A stretch of 64,000 bases of DNA, taken from contig JAQTXA010000017.1 of the NCBI GenBank assembly GCA_028689025.1, forward strand, positions 1 to 64,000, given 5' to 3'. Positions 34,083 through 43,731 of the stretch are shown here, one piece after another. The notes beneath the pieces were generated by a model. It did no database searches. It saw nothing but the letters and a program-made list of their open reading frames with translations, and was not told where the DNA came from. The position numbers and the translations under genes were made by a program. The first letter of the stretch is position 1, and the number at the start of each line of letters is the position of its first letter. Origin of the DNA: Aliarcobacter sp. (GTDB taxonomy: Bacteria > Campylobacterota > Campylobacteria > Campylobacterales > Arcobacteraceae).

Positions 34083-35033
34083 ATGACTCTTCAAGAGATT
34101 GCGGAATTTATTGGCATTGATTGTCAAGAAGAAAAAGAGATTACAGGTTTAAACACTTTATTAGATTCAAATGAAAATCAACTTACCTTTTTAGAAAATA
34201 AAAAATATATTAGCGATTTAAAAAATACAAAAGCAGCGGCTGTTTTAGTAACACGTGAGAATGCTAATGAAGTTCCCTCAACTACTATTGCTTTGGTTTG
34301 TGATGAACCATATTTAAGTTTAGCAAAAATTTCTAAACTTTTTGCACCAAATGTTATTGAACTAGATGGTGAAAAACCTCTAGTTGGTGGTGGAACAAAA
34401 GTTATGCCAAATGTTTATATTGGAAAAGATTCAGTTGTAGGAAGTGATTGTACTATAATGGCTGGAGCATATATTGGTGATAATGTAAAAATAGGAAATA
34501 ACACTATTATTTATCCCAATGTTACAGTTTATAGAGATTGTACAATTGGAAATGATTGTATTATTCATGCAGGAACTGTAATTGGAAGTGATGGTTTTGG
34601 ATTTGCTAATACAAAAGATGGGAAATACATAAAAATCTATCAAAATGGAAATGTAACAATTGGAAATGATGTTGAAATAGGTGCAAATTGTGCAATAGAT
34701 AGAGCAGTTTTTAATTCAACAATCATTGAAGATGGTGTAAGAATAGATAATCTTGTACATATCGCACACAATTGTAAAATTGGTCGTGGTTCAATTTTAG
34801 TTGGACAAGTGGGACTTGCTGGTTCAACAATTTTAAATGCTTATGTTGTAATGGGTGGACAAAGTGCATGTGCTGGTCATTTAGAAATTGCACCATTTAC
34901 AACAATTGCAGCTCGTGGTGGAGTTACAAAAAGTATAACAGAACCTAAAAAATCATGGGCAGGTTTTCCTTTATTTGAGCATAGAGAATGGCTTAAATTA
35001 CAAGGAAAAATATCAAATTTATTAAAAAAGTAA
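34083..35033 (+). CDS. lpxD: UDP-3-O-acylglucosamine N-acyltransferase
   Basis: A 316-aa lipid A enzyme adding the second acyl chain to UDP-3-O-acyl-glucosamine. An N-terminal uridine-binding domain (about 1-95) is followed by a left-handed beta helix of hexapeptide repeats (about 105-270) with the catalytic His in VHIAHNCKIG, then a C-terminal helix. Normal length. It lies 42 bp after ilvH. Confidence 0.94.
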   Translation: MTLQEIAEFIGIDCQEEKEITGLNTLLDSNENQLTFLENKKYISDLKNTKAAAVLVTRENANEVPSTTIALVCDEPYLSLAKISKLFAPNVIELDGEKPLVGGGTKVMPNVYIGKDSVVGSDCTIMAGAYIGDNVKIGNNTIIYPNVTVYRDCTIGNDCIIHAGTVIGSDGFGFANTKDGKYIKIYQNGNVTIGNDVEIGANCAIDRAVFNSTIIEDGVRIDNLVHIAHNCKIGRGSILVGQVGLAGSTILNAYVVMGGQSACAGHLEIAPFTTIAARGGVTKSITEPKKSWAGFPLFEHREWLKLQGKISNLLKK

Positions 35034-35085
35034 AGGCTTTATTATAGCAAAGAGAATCATATCACTAATTTTTTTATTTATTATT

Positions 35086-37263
35086 ATGTATTTCCAATTT
35101 TCCACTTTTGAGAGTGGTCAAGATGTTGTTGGAAATGTTGGATATGTTTTTTCAGATTATTCACATAAATATTTTGGATATTTATCATATGTAAGTTTAC
35201 TATTATTTATTTATGTACTTTATATCATAAATTTTAGAAATATAAAACAAAGAGATTTAATTTTAAATGTGGTAGTTATTTTTCTATTACTACTTGTATC
35301 TTTGATTTTACAAGCATTAGTTATTGAGAATCCTTACCAAAGAGGCGAAATAGGAAATATTTTAGTTGATAGTTTAAGTCCAATTATTGGGCAAGCGGGC
35401 CTATATTTCTTTGTTTTAGTCGGATTTATAATTTCTGTTATTGTTTTGTTTGAGAATTCAGAATTTGACATGAGTGATTTACATAGATTAAAAAATAAAA
35501 TTAAACTAAGAAATAGTTTAGATATTAAAAAAATAGAGAATAAAAGAAGAGAAAAAAGAGCTGAAGAAATCAATCAAACTGTTTATAAAAATATAGAAAA
35601 AAAGTTAGATAAAAATATTTCAGAAATGAAAACAATTGAAAATAATTCGAAAAATAATGCTCCTGAAATTTATGAAAAATTGCAAGAGATAAAAGAAGAA
35701 GAGCTTTTTGAAAATTCATTATTTGATGAAGAAGTTTTAGAAAAAGCAATTGAAACAAGTGTTGAAAGTCATAATATAATAGTTGAAGAGTTAGAAGAGA
35801 ATAAAAAACTATTAGATCAAATCGAGTTAGGTAGAACTGAAAAACCAAAAAACTTTAAGTTACCTCCCTCATCATTTTTTCAAGATTCGCCAAAAGACAA
35901 TAAATCAAAGGTATCAGAAGCTTTTATTGACCAAAAAATCGCCGATTTACTTGATAAATTAGCAATGTTTAAAATTGATGGGGATGTTGTACGGACTTAT
36001 ACGGGTCCTGTTGTAACAACTTTTGAGTTTAAACCAGCACCAAATGTAAAAGTATCAAAAATTTTAGGTCTTCAAGATGATTTAGCAATGGCTTTAAAAG
36101 CTCAAACTATTAGAATTCAAGCTCCAATTCCTGGAAAAGATGTTGTAGGAATTGAAGTTCCAAATGAAGATACACAAACTATTTATTTAAAAGAGATGCT
36201 TGATAGTGAAATTTTCCAAAATTCGAAATCTCCATTAACAATGATTTTAGGAAAAGATATAGTTGGTAAACCATTTATTACAGATTTAAAGAAACTTCCT
36301 CACTTGTTAATTGCAGGAACAACAGGAAGTGGAAAATCTGTGGGAATTAATGCAATGATTTTATCATTGCTTTATAAAAATTCACCAGATAATTTAAGAC
36401 TTGTAATGATTGACCCAAAAATGCTTGAATTTTCAATGTATAACGATATTCCACATCTTTTAACTCCAGTTATTACAAAAGCAGCAGATGCTATAAATGC
36501 ATTAGCAAATATGGTTTCAGAAATGGAAAGACGTTATACATTAATGTCAAAAACTAAAACTAAAAACATTGAAAATTACAATGAAAAAGCACAAAAAGAG
36601 GGTTATGATACGATGCCTTATATTGTGGTTGTAATTGATGAGTTAGCGGATTTAATGATGACAAGTGGAAAAGATGTTGAGTATTCAATTGCAAGACTTG
36701 CTCAAATGGCAAGAGCTAGTGGAATTCACTTAATTGTGGCAACGCAGCGACCATCAGTTGACGTTGTAACTGGACTTATTAAAGCAAATCTACCAAGTAG
36801 ATTATCTTATAAAGTAGGGCAAAAAATAGATTCTAAAATTATCTTAGATTCTATGGGTGCTGAGTCACTTTTAGGTCGTGGAGATATGTTATTTACACCT
36901 CCGGGAATGTCTGGACTTGTAAGAATCCATGCACCCTGGTCAACGGAATCTGAAATTGAGAAAGTTGTAGAATTCTTAAAAGATCAAAGAGAAGTTTCTT
37001 ATGATATGAATTTTATAAAAGATAGAAATTCAGGGGTTTCTTCAAGTGGTGGGAGTTCTAATAATTCTGATAATATTGAACTTGATGAGTTATATGAAGA
37101 TGCAAAAGAGGTTGTAATAACTGAGAAAAAGACTTCTATTTCATATATTCAAAGAAGACTTAGAATTGGATATAACAGAGCTGCAACTATTGTAGAGCAA
37201 CTTGAGCAAACAGGTGTTTTATCAGAAGTGAATGCAAAAGGTAATAGAGAAATCCTTCTTTAA
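35086..37263 (+). CDS. ftsK: DNA translocase FtsK (annotated from first standard ATG; real start probably upstream)
   Basis: A 725-aa DNA pump for chromosome segregation at division. Four N-terminal membrane helices, a charged linker (about 140-260), a motor domain with GTTGSGKSVG from about residue 411, DLADLMM-like Walker B (IDELADLMM), and a C-terminal gamma winged helix (SYIQRRLRIGYNRAATIVEQLE). From ATG 35086 the first helix is cut short. In frame upstream, codons from 35041 read IIAKRIISLIFLFII, completing that helix, with AAAGG at 35032-35036, but no ATG, GTG or TTG exists before the stop at 35023. An ATT start at 35041 is likely. Confidence 0.92.
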   Translation: MYFQFSTFESGQDVVGNVGYVFSDYSHKYFGYLSYVSLLLFIYVLYIINFRNIKQRDLILNVVVIFLLLLVSLILQALVIENPYQRGEIGNILVDSLSPIIGQAGLYFFVLVGFIISVIVLFENSEFDMSDLHRLKNKIKLRNSLDIKKIENKRREKRAEEINQTVYKNIEKKLDKNISEMKTIENNSKNNAPEIYEKLQEIKEEELFENSLFDEEVLEKAIETSVESHNIIVEELEENKKLLDQIELGRTEKPKNFKLPPSSFFQDSPKDNKSKVSEAFIDQKIADLLDKLAMFKIDGDVVRTYTGPVVTTFEFKPAPNVKVSKILGLQDDLAMALKAQTIRIQAPIPGKDVVGIEVPNEDTQTIYLKEMLDSEIFQNSKSPLTMILGKDIVGKPFITDLKKLPHLLIAGTTGSGKSVGINAMILSLLYKNSPDNLRLVMIDPKMLEFSMYNDIPHLLTPVITKAADAINALANMVSEMERRYTLMSKTKTKNIENYNEKAQKEGYDTMPYIVVVIDELADLMMTSGKDVEYSIARLAQMARASGIHLIVATQRPSVDVVTGLIKANLPSRLSYKVGQKIDSKIILDSMGAESLLGRGDMLFTPPGMSGLVRIHAPWSTESEIEKVVEFLKDQREVSYDMNFIKDRNSGVSSSGGSSNNSDNIELDELYEDAKEVVITEKKTSISYIQRRLRIGYNRAATIVEQLEQTGVLSEVNAKGNREILL

Positions 37264-37277
37264 ATAGATGTTACTTT

Positions 37278-37316
37278 TTATTTACATTAAAATATTATAA
37301 TTATAATTGTAAATAA
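37278..37316 (+). promoter_or_regulatory. Inverted repeat in the ftsK-hpf gap
   Basis: TTATTTACA (37278-37286) and TGTAAATAA (37308-37316) are perfect 9-bp arms separated by 21 AT-rich bases, in the 196-bp gap before hpf. It may end the ftsK transcript or act as an operator for the hpf promoter. Nothing else convincing lies in the gap. Confidence 0.35.
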
Positions 37317-37459
37317 GGAGTAACTTTTTAATCAAAAAATGACTTACATTAATAGATATTCCCAATTTACTATGTTTTACAAGGGTTATTTTTTTATATA
37401 TGTATAGGATTTAACGATTTTTATGATAGAATAAATAAATTATATATAAGGAGTATGTT

Positions 37460-38002
37460 ATGAATACAGGAATTGTAGGAAGACACATAGATTTAACAGA
37501 TTCAATAAAAGATTACATTAATAGCTCAGTAGAAGTATTTAAAAAATATAACTTAGACATTATTTCTGTGAATGCAATTATCTCTCAAGAAGAAAAACAC
37601 GGTAAAAAAGCTTTCTCTTTTGAGTTTACATTAAACATTGCACATTTAGATACAATTGTTGTAAAACAAAAAGATAAAGATTTATATGCTGCTATTGACA
37701 TTGCTGTTGATAGAGTATCAAAAGTTTTAAGAAGACACCATGATAAAATTGCAGCTCATAAAGCTACAAAATTAACTGAGGTTGAATCTTCTGAAATTCA
37801 AGATGGAATTGCTCTTGAATTAGAGAAATTTGAAAATGAAATTGCTCCTGTAAGATTAACATCTTATAAACCAATGGATATTGAAGAAGCATTAGAAGAG
37901 TTAAAAGCATCTGATGCACAATTCAAAGTTTTCTATGACAAAGACGATGTTATGAGAGTTCTTTACAAAAGTTCAATCCAAGGTAAATTTGGATTATATT
38001 AA
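37460..38002 (+). CDS. hpf: Ribosome hibernation promoting factor, long form
   Basis: A 180-aa long HPF. The N-terminal RaiA domain (about 1-100: GIVGRHIDLTDSIKDYI, DLYAAIDIAVDRVSKVLRRHHDK) binds the 30S decoding centre. The C-terminal domain (about 120-180: RLTSYKPMDIEEALEELK, FKVFYDKDDVMRVLYK) mediates 70S dimerisation into inactive 100S particles. A TAAGGAG ribosome binding site and the large upstream gap suggest its own promoter; a strong terminator follows. Confidence 0.94.
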   Translation: MNTGIVGRHIDLTDSIKDYINSSVEVFKKYNLDIISVNAIISQEEKHGKKAFSFEFTLNIAHLDTIVVKQKDKDLYAAIDIAVDRVSKVLRRHHDKIAAHKATKLTEVESSEIQDGIALELEKFENEIAPVRLTSYKPMDIEEALEELKASDAQFKVFYDKDDVMRVLYKSSIQGKFGLY

Positions 38003-38020
38003 AAAAAGCTTTTGTTAGTG

Positions 38021-38055
38021 AAAAGGTATTAGCATAAATGGCTAATACCTTTTTT
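38021..38055 (+). terminator. Rho-independent terminator after hpf
   Basis: AAAAGGTATTAGC (38021-38033) and GCTAATACCTTTT (38041-38053) form a perfect 13-bp stem with a 7-nt loop, followed by a T-run. This is the clearest intrinsic terminator in the window. Confidence 0.9.
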
Positions 38056-38088
38056 AGTTTATGATAAAAAATAGGATTAAAAAAATTT

Positions 38089-39570
38089 ATGGATAAAACA
38101 TTAAAAAAAATTGCTCTAATTGGGCAACCAAATGTAGGAAAATCTTCATTATTTAATAGAATTGCAAACAAAAGAATTGCGATTGTATCTGATATGGCAG
38201 GAACTACAAGAGATATTAGAAAACACGAAATAGAAATATTAGATAGAAAAGCATTGATGTTAGATACAGGTGGTATCGATGAAACAAATGATGCTATATT
38301 TTCAAATGTAAAAAGAAAAGCTATTGAGACGGCAAAAGAGGCTGATATAATACTTTTTATGGTTGATGGTAAAAACATACCTGATGATAAGGATAAAGAA
38401 TTATTTTATGAGCTTCAAAGATTAGGAAAAGAGTTAGCCTTAGTTGTAAATAAGATCGATAATGATAAAGAATTAGAAAGATTATGGGAATTTTTTGAGT
38501 TTGGAATAGGGGAAGAGAATCTTTTTGGAGTTTCTGTTTCACATAATAGGGGAACAAAAAACTTATTTGATTGGATTTATCAACATCTTCCAGTTAATCT
38601 TGAAACAGTGGCTTTAGAAGAAGCTGAAGCTTTAAAAAAACAAAGAGAAGAAGATTTTGATTATGATGATGATCAAGATTTTTCAAGTGAAGAAGAAGAT
38701 GATTTTGTACCAGTTTTAGAAGATATACTTGAAAATGAAGTTATAGACAATAACATTAAAGTTGCAATCATTGGAAAAGTAAATGTTGGAAAATCTTCTA
38801 TTCTTAATGCAATTGTTGGTGCTGAAAGATCAGTAGTTTCTCCAATAGCAGGAACTACAATTGACCCAGTTGATGAATCTTTTGAATATCAAGATAAAAA
38901 TGTAACATTTGTTGATACAGCAGGTTTAAGAAGAAGAGGAAGTATTGAGGGAATTGAGAAATTTGCCTTAATGAGAACAAAAGAGATGTTAGAAAAAGCA
39001 AATATGGCTTTAGTTATCTTAGATGCTTCTAAAGAACTTTCTGATTTAGATGAAAAAATTGCTGGACTTGTTGATGAATATGGACTTGCAACTATTATTG
39101 TTCTAAATAAATGGGATGAAAATATGGAAACATTCCAAAAAATGGAAGAAGAAATAAGAAGAAGATTTAGATTTTTATCTTATGCTCCAATTATGGCAGT
39201 TTCAGCAAAAACAGGAAGAAGTATTGAAAGATTAAAAGATAAAATTATAGAAATTTTCAATAACTATACACAAAGAATTCCCACTTCTAAATTACATAGA
39301 GTTATTGAAGAAGCAGTTATGAGACATTCACTTCCAAGTCCAAATGGTGCATATTTGAGAATCTATTATACAACTCAATTTGATACAAAACCACCAAGAA
39401 TTGCATTAGTAATGAATAAACCAAATCTTTTACACTTTACATATAAAAGATATTTAATAAATTATTTAAGAGATAATTTCAATTTTGAGGGAACACCAAT
39501 TCACGTAATTGCTCGTGGAAAACATGATAAAATGGGTGATGAAGAATATTTAGAAAGAGATACTAAATAA
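38089..39570 (+). CDS. der: Ribosome biogenesis GTPase Der (EngA)
   Basis: A 493-aa protein with two GTPase domains in tandem: GQPNVGKSSLFNRI near residue 12 and GKVNVGKSSILNAI near 230. Each carries its DTGG/DTAG and NKxD motifs (NKID, NKWD). A C-terminal KH-like domain follows (about 400-490). A strongly acidic linker (about 180-215, DDDQDFSSEEEDDF) separates the G domains. Required for 50S assembly. Confidence 0.96.
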   Translation: MDKTLKKIALIGQPNVGKSSLFNRIANKRIAIVSDMAGTTRDIRKHEIEILDRKALMLDTGGIDETNDAIFSNVKRKAIETAKEADIILFMVDGKNIPDDKDKELFYELQRLGKELALVVNKIDNDKELERLWEFFEFGIGEENLFGVSVSHNRGTKNLFDWIYQHLPVNLETVALEEAEALKKQREEDFDYDDDQDFSSEEEDDFVPVLEDILENEVIDNNIKVAIIGKVNVGKSSILNAIVGAERSVVSPIAGTTIDPVDESFEYQDKNVTFVDTAGLRRRGSIEGIEKFALMRTKEMLEKANMALVILDASKELSDLDEKIAGLVDEYGLATIIVLNKWDENMETFQKMEEEIRRRFRFLSYAPIMAVSAKTGRSIERLKDKIIEIFNNYTQRIPTSKLHRVIEEAVMRHSLPSPNGAYLRIYYTTQFDTKPPRIALVMNKPNLLHFTYKRYLINYLRDNFNFEGTPIHVIARGKHDKMGDEEYLERDTK

Positions 39571-39592
39571 CCTTAAATTCTAGGAGTATTCC

Positions 39593-41167
39593 TTGCATAG
39601 AGTAAAAAATGATATATTTGCAGGAGTAACAGCTGCTGTTGTTGCTCTTCCTTTGGCTTTAGCTTTTGGAGTTGCCAGTGGAGCTGGTGCAATTGCTGGT
39701 TTATATGGTGCAATTATATTAGGTTTTTTTGCAGCACTTTTTGGAGGAACTCCTACTCAAATCTCTGGACCAACTGGTCCTATGACTGTTGTTGTGGCAG
39801 CTGGAGTTGTAACTTTCCCTAATGATTTATCAACTGTTATGACTGTAATTTTTCTATCAGGTTTAATACAAATCTCTTTTGGAATAATTGGTATTGGAAA
39901 ATGGATAAAATATATTCCTTACCCAGTAATTTCAGGTTTTATGTGCGGTATTGGTATTATTATCATAATACTACAAATAAATCCATTTTTGGGTGTAAAA
40001 ACTTATGGTTCTATAATTTATACCCTTACTCATCTATTGGATACTTTTCAAAAAGTTAATTATGAAGCTTTAATAATTGCAACTATAACATTAGCCATTA
40101 TGTTTTTAACACCTAAAAAAATTTCAAAAATAGTTCCAGCAGCTCTGATAGCTTTAGTTAGTGTAACTTATTTTTCTCTTTTTATGGGATTTCAAATAGA
40201 TACTATTGGTGAAATTCCAATGGGTTTACCACCTTTTGTTTTACCAATTTCCTTTGATATATTAAAATTAAATACGATGTTAACTTTAGCTATTACATTA
40301 GCACTTTTAGCTTCAATAGATTCACTATTAACCTCTATAGTTGCAGATTCTATGACTAAAACAAAACATGATTCAAAAAAAGAGTTAATAGGTCAAGGAA
40401 TAGGAAATACAATTTGTTCTTTTTTTGGTGCAATTCCAGGAGCAGGGGCAACCATGAGAACAGTAATAAATATTAATAGTGGAGCAACAACTAGATTTTC
40501 AGGTATGACTCACTCTATTACTTTATTAATAATTGTTCTATTCTTAGCTCCACTTGCTTCAAAAATTCCACTTGCCGTGCTATCAGGAATTTTGATAAAA
40601 GTTGGTTTTGATATTTTAGACTATAAGTTTTTAAAGATTTTAAATAAGGTATCAAGACAAGATTTACTTATAATGGTAACCGTATTTTTATTAACAATTT
40701 TTGTGGATTTAATTATGGCAGTTGGAGTTGGAATTACAATTTCATCAATAATGGCTGTTTATCAAGTATCTAGAAACACTCAAATGAAAACAACAAAATC
40801 AAAAGTCTCTTTTGATATAGATATAGAAAATCATGATGTAGAAATTATTAAAATAAATGGTTCTTTGTTTTTTGGAACAGCATCTGCTTTAGATGCAAGA
40901 TTGGAGAAAGTAAAAAATAGTAAAAAAATAATTCTTGATTGTAGAAATGTATCATTTTTAGATATTTCAGCAATTTTCACTATTGAAGAGATAATAGAAA
41001 AGTTTAGAAGTAAAGAGTTAGAGATAATTTTAGTTTTAAAATATAGACATAAAAGAAAAATTTTAGATGTTGATACAACAAATTTATTTAAAAGTATTAA
41101 AATTTATGCCACATTAGATGATGCGATAAATTACACCCAAAAATATGAATTAGTAACAAATGGCTAA
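39593..41167 (+). CDS. SulP-family anion transporter with STAS domain
   Basis: A 524-aa transporter with a TTG start after TAGGAG. About twelve helices, with the family signature GLYGAIILGFFAALFGGTPTQISGPTGP near 35-65, and a C-terminal STAS domain (FFGTASALDARLEKV, ILDCRNVSFLDISAIFTIEE). Substrates in the family include sulphate, bicarbonate and dicarboxylates; the sequence does not choose between them. The end overlaps hemD by 8 bp. Confidence 0.9.
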   Translation: MHRVKNDIFAGVTAAVVALPLALAFGVASGAGAIAGLYGAIILGFFAALFGGTPTQISGPTGPMTVVVAAGVVTFPNDLSTVMTVIFLSGLIQISFGIIGIGKWIKYIPYPVISGFMCGIGIIIIILQINPFLGVKTYGSIIYTLTHLLDTFQKVNYEALIIATITLAIMFLTPKKISKIVPAALIALVSVTYFSLFMGFQIDTIGEIPMGLPPFVLPISFDILKLNTMLTLAITLALLASIDSLLTSIVADSMTKTKHDSKKELIGQGIGNTICSFFGAIPGAGATMRTVININSGATTRFSGMTHSITLLIIVLFLAPLASKIPLAVLSGILIKVGFDILDYKFLKILNKVSRQDLLIMVTVFLLTIFVDLIMAVGVGITISSIMAVYQVSRNTQMKTTKSKVSFDIDIENHDVEIIKINGSLFFGTASALDARLEKVKNSKKIILDCRNVSFLDISAIFTIEEIIEKFRSKELEIILVLKYRHKRKILDVDTTNLFKSIKIYATLDDAINYTQKYELVTNG

Positions 41168-41792
41168 AATTTATCTTTTAAGTAATCAAAAATATCAAGA
41201 TGTGGAGAATCTAGAAGTTTTTCACATTGAATATATTAAGTCAAATATAGATTTATCTTCTTATGATGCATTAATTTTTACTTCAAAAAATGCAGTTTAT
41301 TCTTTAGATTCTTTTAATAAAAATTGGAAAAAAATTGATTCTTATGTAATAGCTCCTAAAACTTCTCAAGTAATTGAAAAATTAGGTGGAAAAGTTATTT
41401 TTACAGGTATTACTTCCCATGGAAATGAGTTTGCCCAAGAATTAATTGAGTTATTAAAAGATAAAAAAGTACTTTATATAAAAGCTTTAAAAACAGTATC
41501 TAATTTAGTTGAAATTTTAAAAGAAAATAAGATTTTAGTAGATGAAATAGTGGTTTATAAAACTTCATGTAAAGAATCTAATATATCTTTAGAAGATAAT
41601 TCAGCGTTTGTTTTTACCTCACCATCAAGTGTAGAGTGTTTCTTTAAACAATATTCATGGAAAGATTCTTATAAAGCAATTGTTATTGGAAAAACTACAG
41701 CTTTATATTTACCAAAAGAGGTAAATTATACAGTAAGTTCTGAAACATCAATTGATGAGTGTATAAAACTTGCAAGGCAAACTTTATTTTAA
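41160..41792 (+). CDS. hemD: Uroporphyrinogen-III synthase
   Basis: A 210-aa protein with the loose HemD pattern: IYLLSNQKYQDVENL, DALIFTSKNAVYSLD, VIFTGITSHGNEFAQELI, DEIVVYKTSC and FVFTSPSSVECFFKQY in family order. HemD is poorly conserved, but these blocks are characteristic. It converts hydroxymethylbilane to uroporphyrinogen III for haem synthesis. It overlaps the SulP gene by 8 bp. Confidence 0.85.
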   Translation: MAKIYLLSNQKYQDVENLEVFHIEYIKSNIDLSSYDALIFTSKNAVYSLDSFNKNWKKIDSYVIAPKTSQVIEKLGGKVIFTGITSHGNEFAQELIELLKDKKVLYIKALKTVSNLVEILKENKILVDEIVVYKTSCKESNISLEDNSAFVFTSPSSVECFFKQYSWKDSYKAIVIGKTTALYLPKEVNYTVSSETSIDECIKLARQTLF

Positions 41793-41826
41793 ACTCAATT
41801 TTAAACATCTTTAGATAAAATAAGAC

Positions 41827-41999
41827 AATCTAAGTAGTTCGGGATTTCCATTGTTGTGGGTCCGATAAATTATTTTTGTACATGATGGCTGTTGTATGGT
41901 GTGCAGCAATTCAATGCGTTTTTGCTCCTGAAATATACGCTCATGTACTATTCGTGGCTTTTAGGGCCATTTTAATGGTTAACGGCTACTCGGATTTTT
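41827..41999 (+). ncRNA. ssrS: 6S RNA (candidate)
   Basis: A 229-bp gap without a gene, folding like 6S RNA. The terminal stem pairs AATCTAAGTAG (41827-41837) with CTACTCGGATT (41986-41996), 10 of 11 pairs including one G-U. A second stem pairs CCATT (about 41848) with AATGG (about 41974). A large unpaired bulge on both sides follows, and the inner stem pairs GTACATGA (41878-41885) with TCATGTAC (41941-41948). The length, the open central bubble, the T-run and the position directly upstream of purD fit 6S RNA as I recall it in Helicobacter relatives. It would bind RNA polymerase holoenzyme and mimic an open promoter. Confidence 0.75.
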
Positions 42000-42021
42000 A
42001 ATTATAATACAAGGAATTATC

Positions 42022-43287
42022 GTGAATATATTGATACTTGGTAATGGTGGTAGAGAATACTCTATTGGATTAGCAATATACAAAGAAAATGCTCATAATC
42101 TATTTTTTATGCCAGGAAATGGTGCAACTGACAGATTGGGAACAAATATAAATATTAAAGATTATAATCAATTAGCTCTTTGGGCAAAAGATAATTCTAT
42201 TGATTTGACAATTGTGGGACCAGAAGCTCCATTAGTAGATGGTGTTGTTGATATATTTAAAGAGAATGGTTTAACAATTTTTGGACCAAGTGCAGCAGCA
42301 GCTCAACTTGAAGGTTCAAAAGTTTATATGAAAAATATATTAAAAAAATATAAGATACCAACAGCAGCGTTTATAGAGACTTCAAATGAAAAAGAAGCTT
42401 TTGATTTTATTGATACAATGAGTTTACCAATAGTTGTAAAAGCAGATGGTTTATGTGCAGGAAAAGGTGTAATAATTGCTCAATCAAAAGAAGAAGCAAA
42501 AACAGCTGCTTCAGATATGCTTTCAGGTGCTTCATTTGGTGATGCTGGAACTTCTATAGTTGTAGAAGAGTATTTAGATGGATATGAATTATCAGTTTTT
42601 GCTATTTGTGATGGTGAAAATTATAAAGTATTACCAGCTGCTCAAGACCACAAAAGAATAGGGGACGGTGATACTGGACCAAATACAGGTGGAATGGGTG
42701 CGTATGCTCCAACGCCACTTGTAAATGATGATATTTATAAAAAAATTGAAGAGAGAGTAATAATTCCAACACTTGAAGGAATGAAAGAAGAAGGAGCTCC
42801 ATTTGAAGGAGTTTTATTTATTGGAGTAATGGTTGTTAAAGGTGAGCCAATTATTTTAGAATATAATGTTCGATTTGGTGATCCTGAGTGTGAAATTTTA
42901 ATGCCTTTACTAGAGACTCCAGTTTCTGAACTATTTTATAAGGGTGCAACAAAACAACTAGATAAATTAGATATTAAAATCAAAAAAGAGTTTGGTGTCG
43001 GTGTTGTAATGGCAAGTGGAAATTATCCTTATGGTTCAAGCACGCCTGCTGAAATTATAGTTGATAAAATTGTAGATGAAGATTTATTAAACAACTCTCA
43101 CATCTCTTATGCTGGTGTTGAAAAAATTGATGACAAATTAATGGCAACTGGTGGAAGAGTTTTAGTTTGTGTTGGATTTGGGAAAAGCATCAAAGAGGCA
43201 AGAGATAGAGCTTATTTATTGTGTGGGCAAGTACATTTTGTAGGTAAAAAATGTAGATCTGATATTGCTTATCAAGCTTTAAAGTAA
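42022..43287 (+). CDS. purD: Phosphoribosylamine-glycine ligase
   Basis: A 421-aa ATP-grasp enzyme of purine synthesis with a GTG start after AAGGAATT. N-terminal [15 protein letters not shown]-binding [16 protein letters not shown], and the catalytic-region segments [12 protein letters not shown] and GGRVLVCVG are present. It follows the 6S RNA and is followed 6 bp later by an RDD protein gene. Confidence 0.96.
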   Translation: MNILILGNGGREYSIGLAIYKENAHNLFFMPGNGATDRLGTNINIKDYNQLALWAKDNSIDLTIVGPEAPLVDGVVDIFKENGLTIFGPSAAAAQLEGSKVYMKNILKKYKIPTAAFIETSNEKEAFDFIDTMSLPIVVKADGLCAGKGVIIAQSKEEAKTAASDMLSGASFGDAGTSIVVEEYLDGYELSVFAICDGENYKVLPAAQDHKRIGDGDTGPNTGGMGAYAPTPLVNDDIYKKIEERVIIPTLEGMKEEGAPFEGVLFIGVMVVKGEPIILEYNVRFGDPECEILMPLLETPVSELFYKGATKQLDKLDIKIKKEFGVGVVMASGNYPYGSSTPAEIIVDKIVDEDLLNNSHISYAGVEKIDDKLMATGGRVLVCVGFGKSIKEARDRAYLLCGQVHFVGKKCRSDIAYQALK

Positions 43288-43293
43288 AAATTA

Positions 43294-43731
43294 ATGCAAG
43301 ATAACAGTAACAATCTTCAATTAGCATCAATGCGTTCACGTGCATTTGCTTTTGTTATTGATGATTTATTAGTAACTATAATTATTATGATGATTTTTTG
43401 GGAAAGTATTCTTGCTGTTAGCCAAGATATGGATGCTATGATGTATTTGATGAAAACAGAGTTAGCTCTACCTTTAATTATGTTAAAGGTAATTTATCAT
43501 ACTTTTTTTGTTTGGTATTATGGTGGAACAATTGGTAAAATTCTTGTAAAAATAAGAGTTATTGACCTTAATTCATGGGGAAGAGTTTCAATGTTATCAT
43601 CTTTTTTAAGATCTTTAGGAAGAATTTTTTCTGAGATGTTTTTTTATTTTGGTTTTTTAATTGGATTTTTTAATGATGGAAGAAAAACCTTTCATGATAT
43701 TGTTGGTAAAACGTTGGTTGTAAATGCATAA
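43294..43731 (+). CDS. RDD-family membrane protein
   Basis: A 145-aa protein with RSRAFAFVIDDLLV (the Arg-Asp-Asp signature) and about three helices, including the later GTIGKILVKIRVID and GRKTFHDIVGKT blocks. Function of the family is uncertain; some members are linked to ion or Na+/H+ transport. It overlaps lptD by 8 bp. Confidence 0.9.
   Translation: MQDNSNNLQLASMRSRAFAFVIDDLLVTIIIMMIFWESILAVSQDMDAMMYLMKTELALPLIMLKVIYHTFFVWYYGGTIGKILVKIRVIDLNSWGRVSMLSSFLRSLGRIFSEMFFYFGFLIGFFNDGRKTFHDIVGKTLVVNA

Noticed and set aside
37339..37410. 22-codon frame in the ftsK-hpf gap
   Set aside because: The AAGGAG upstream is 18 bp from the ATG, too far, and the peptide has no features.
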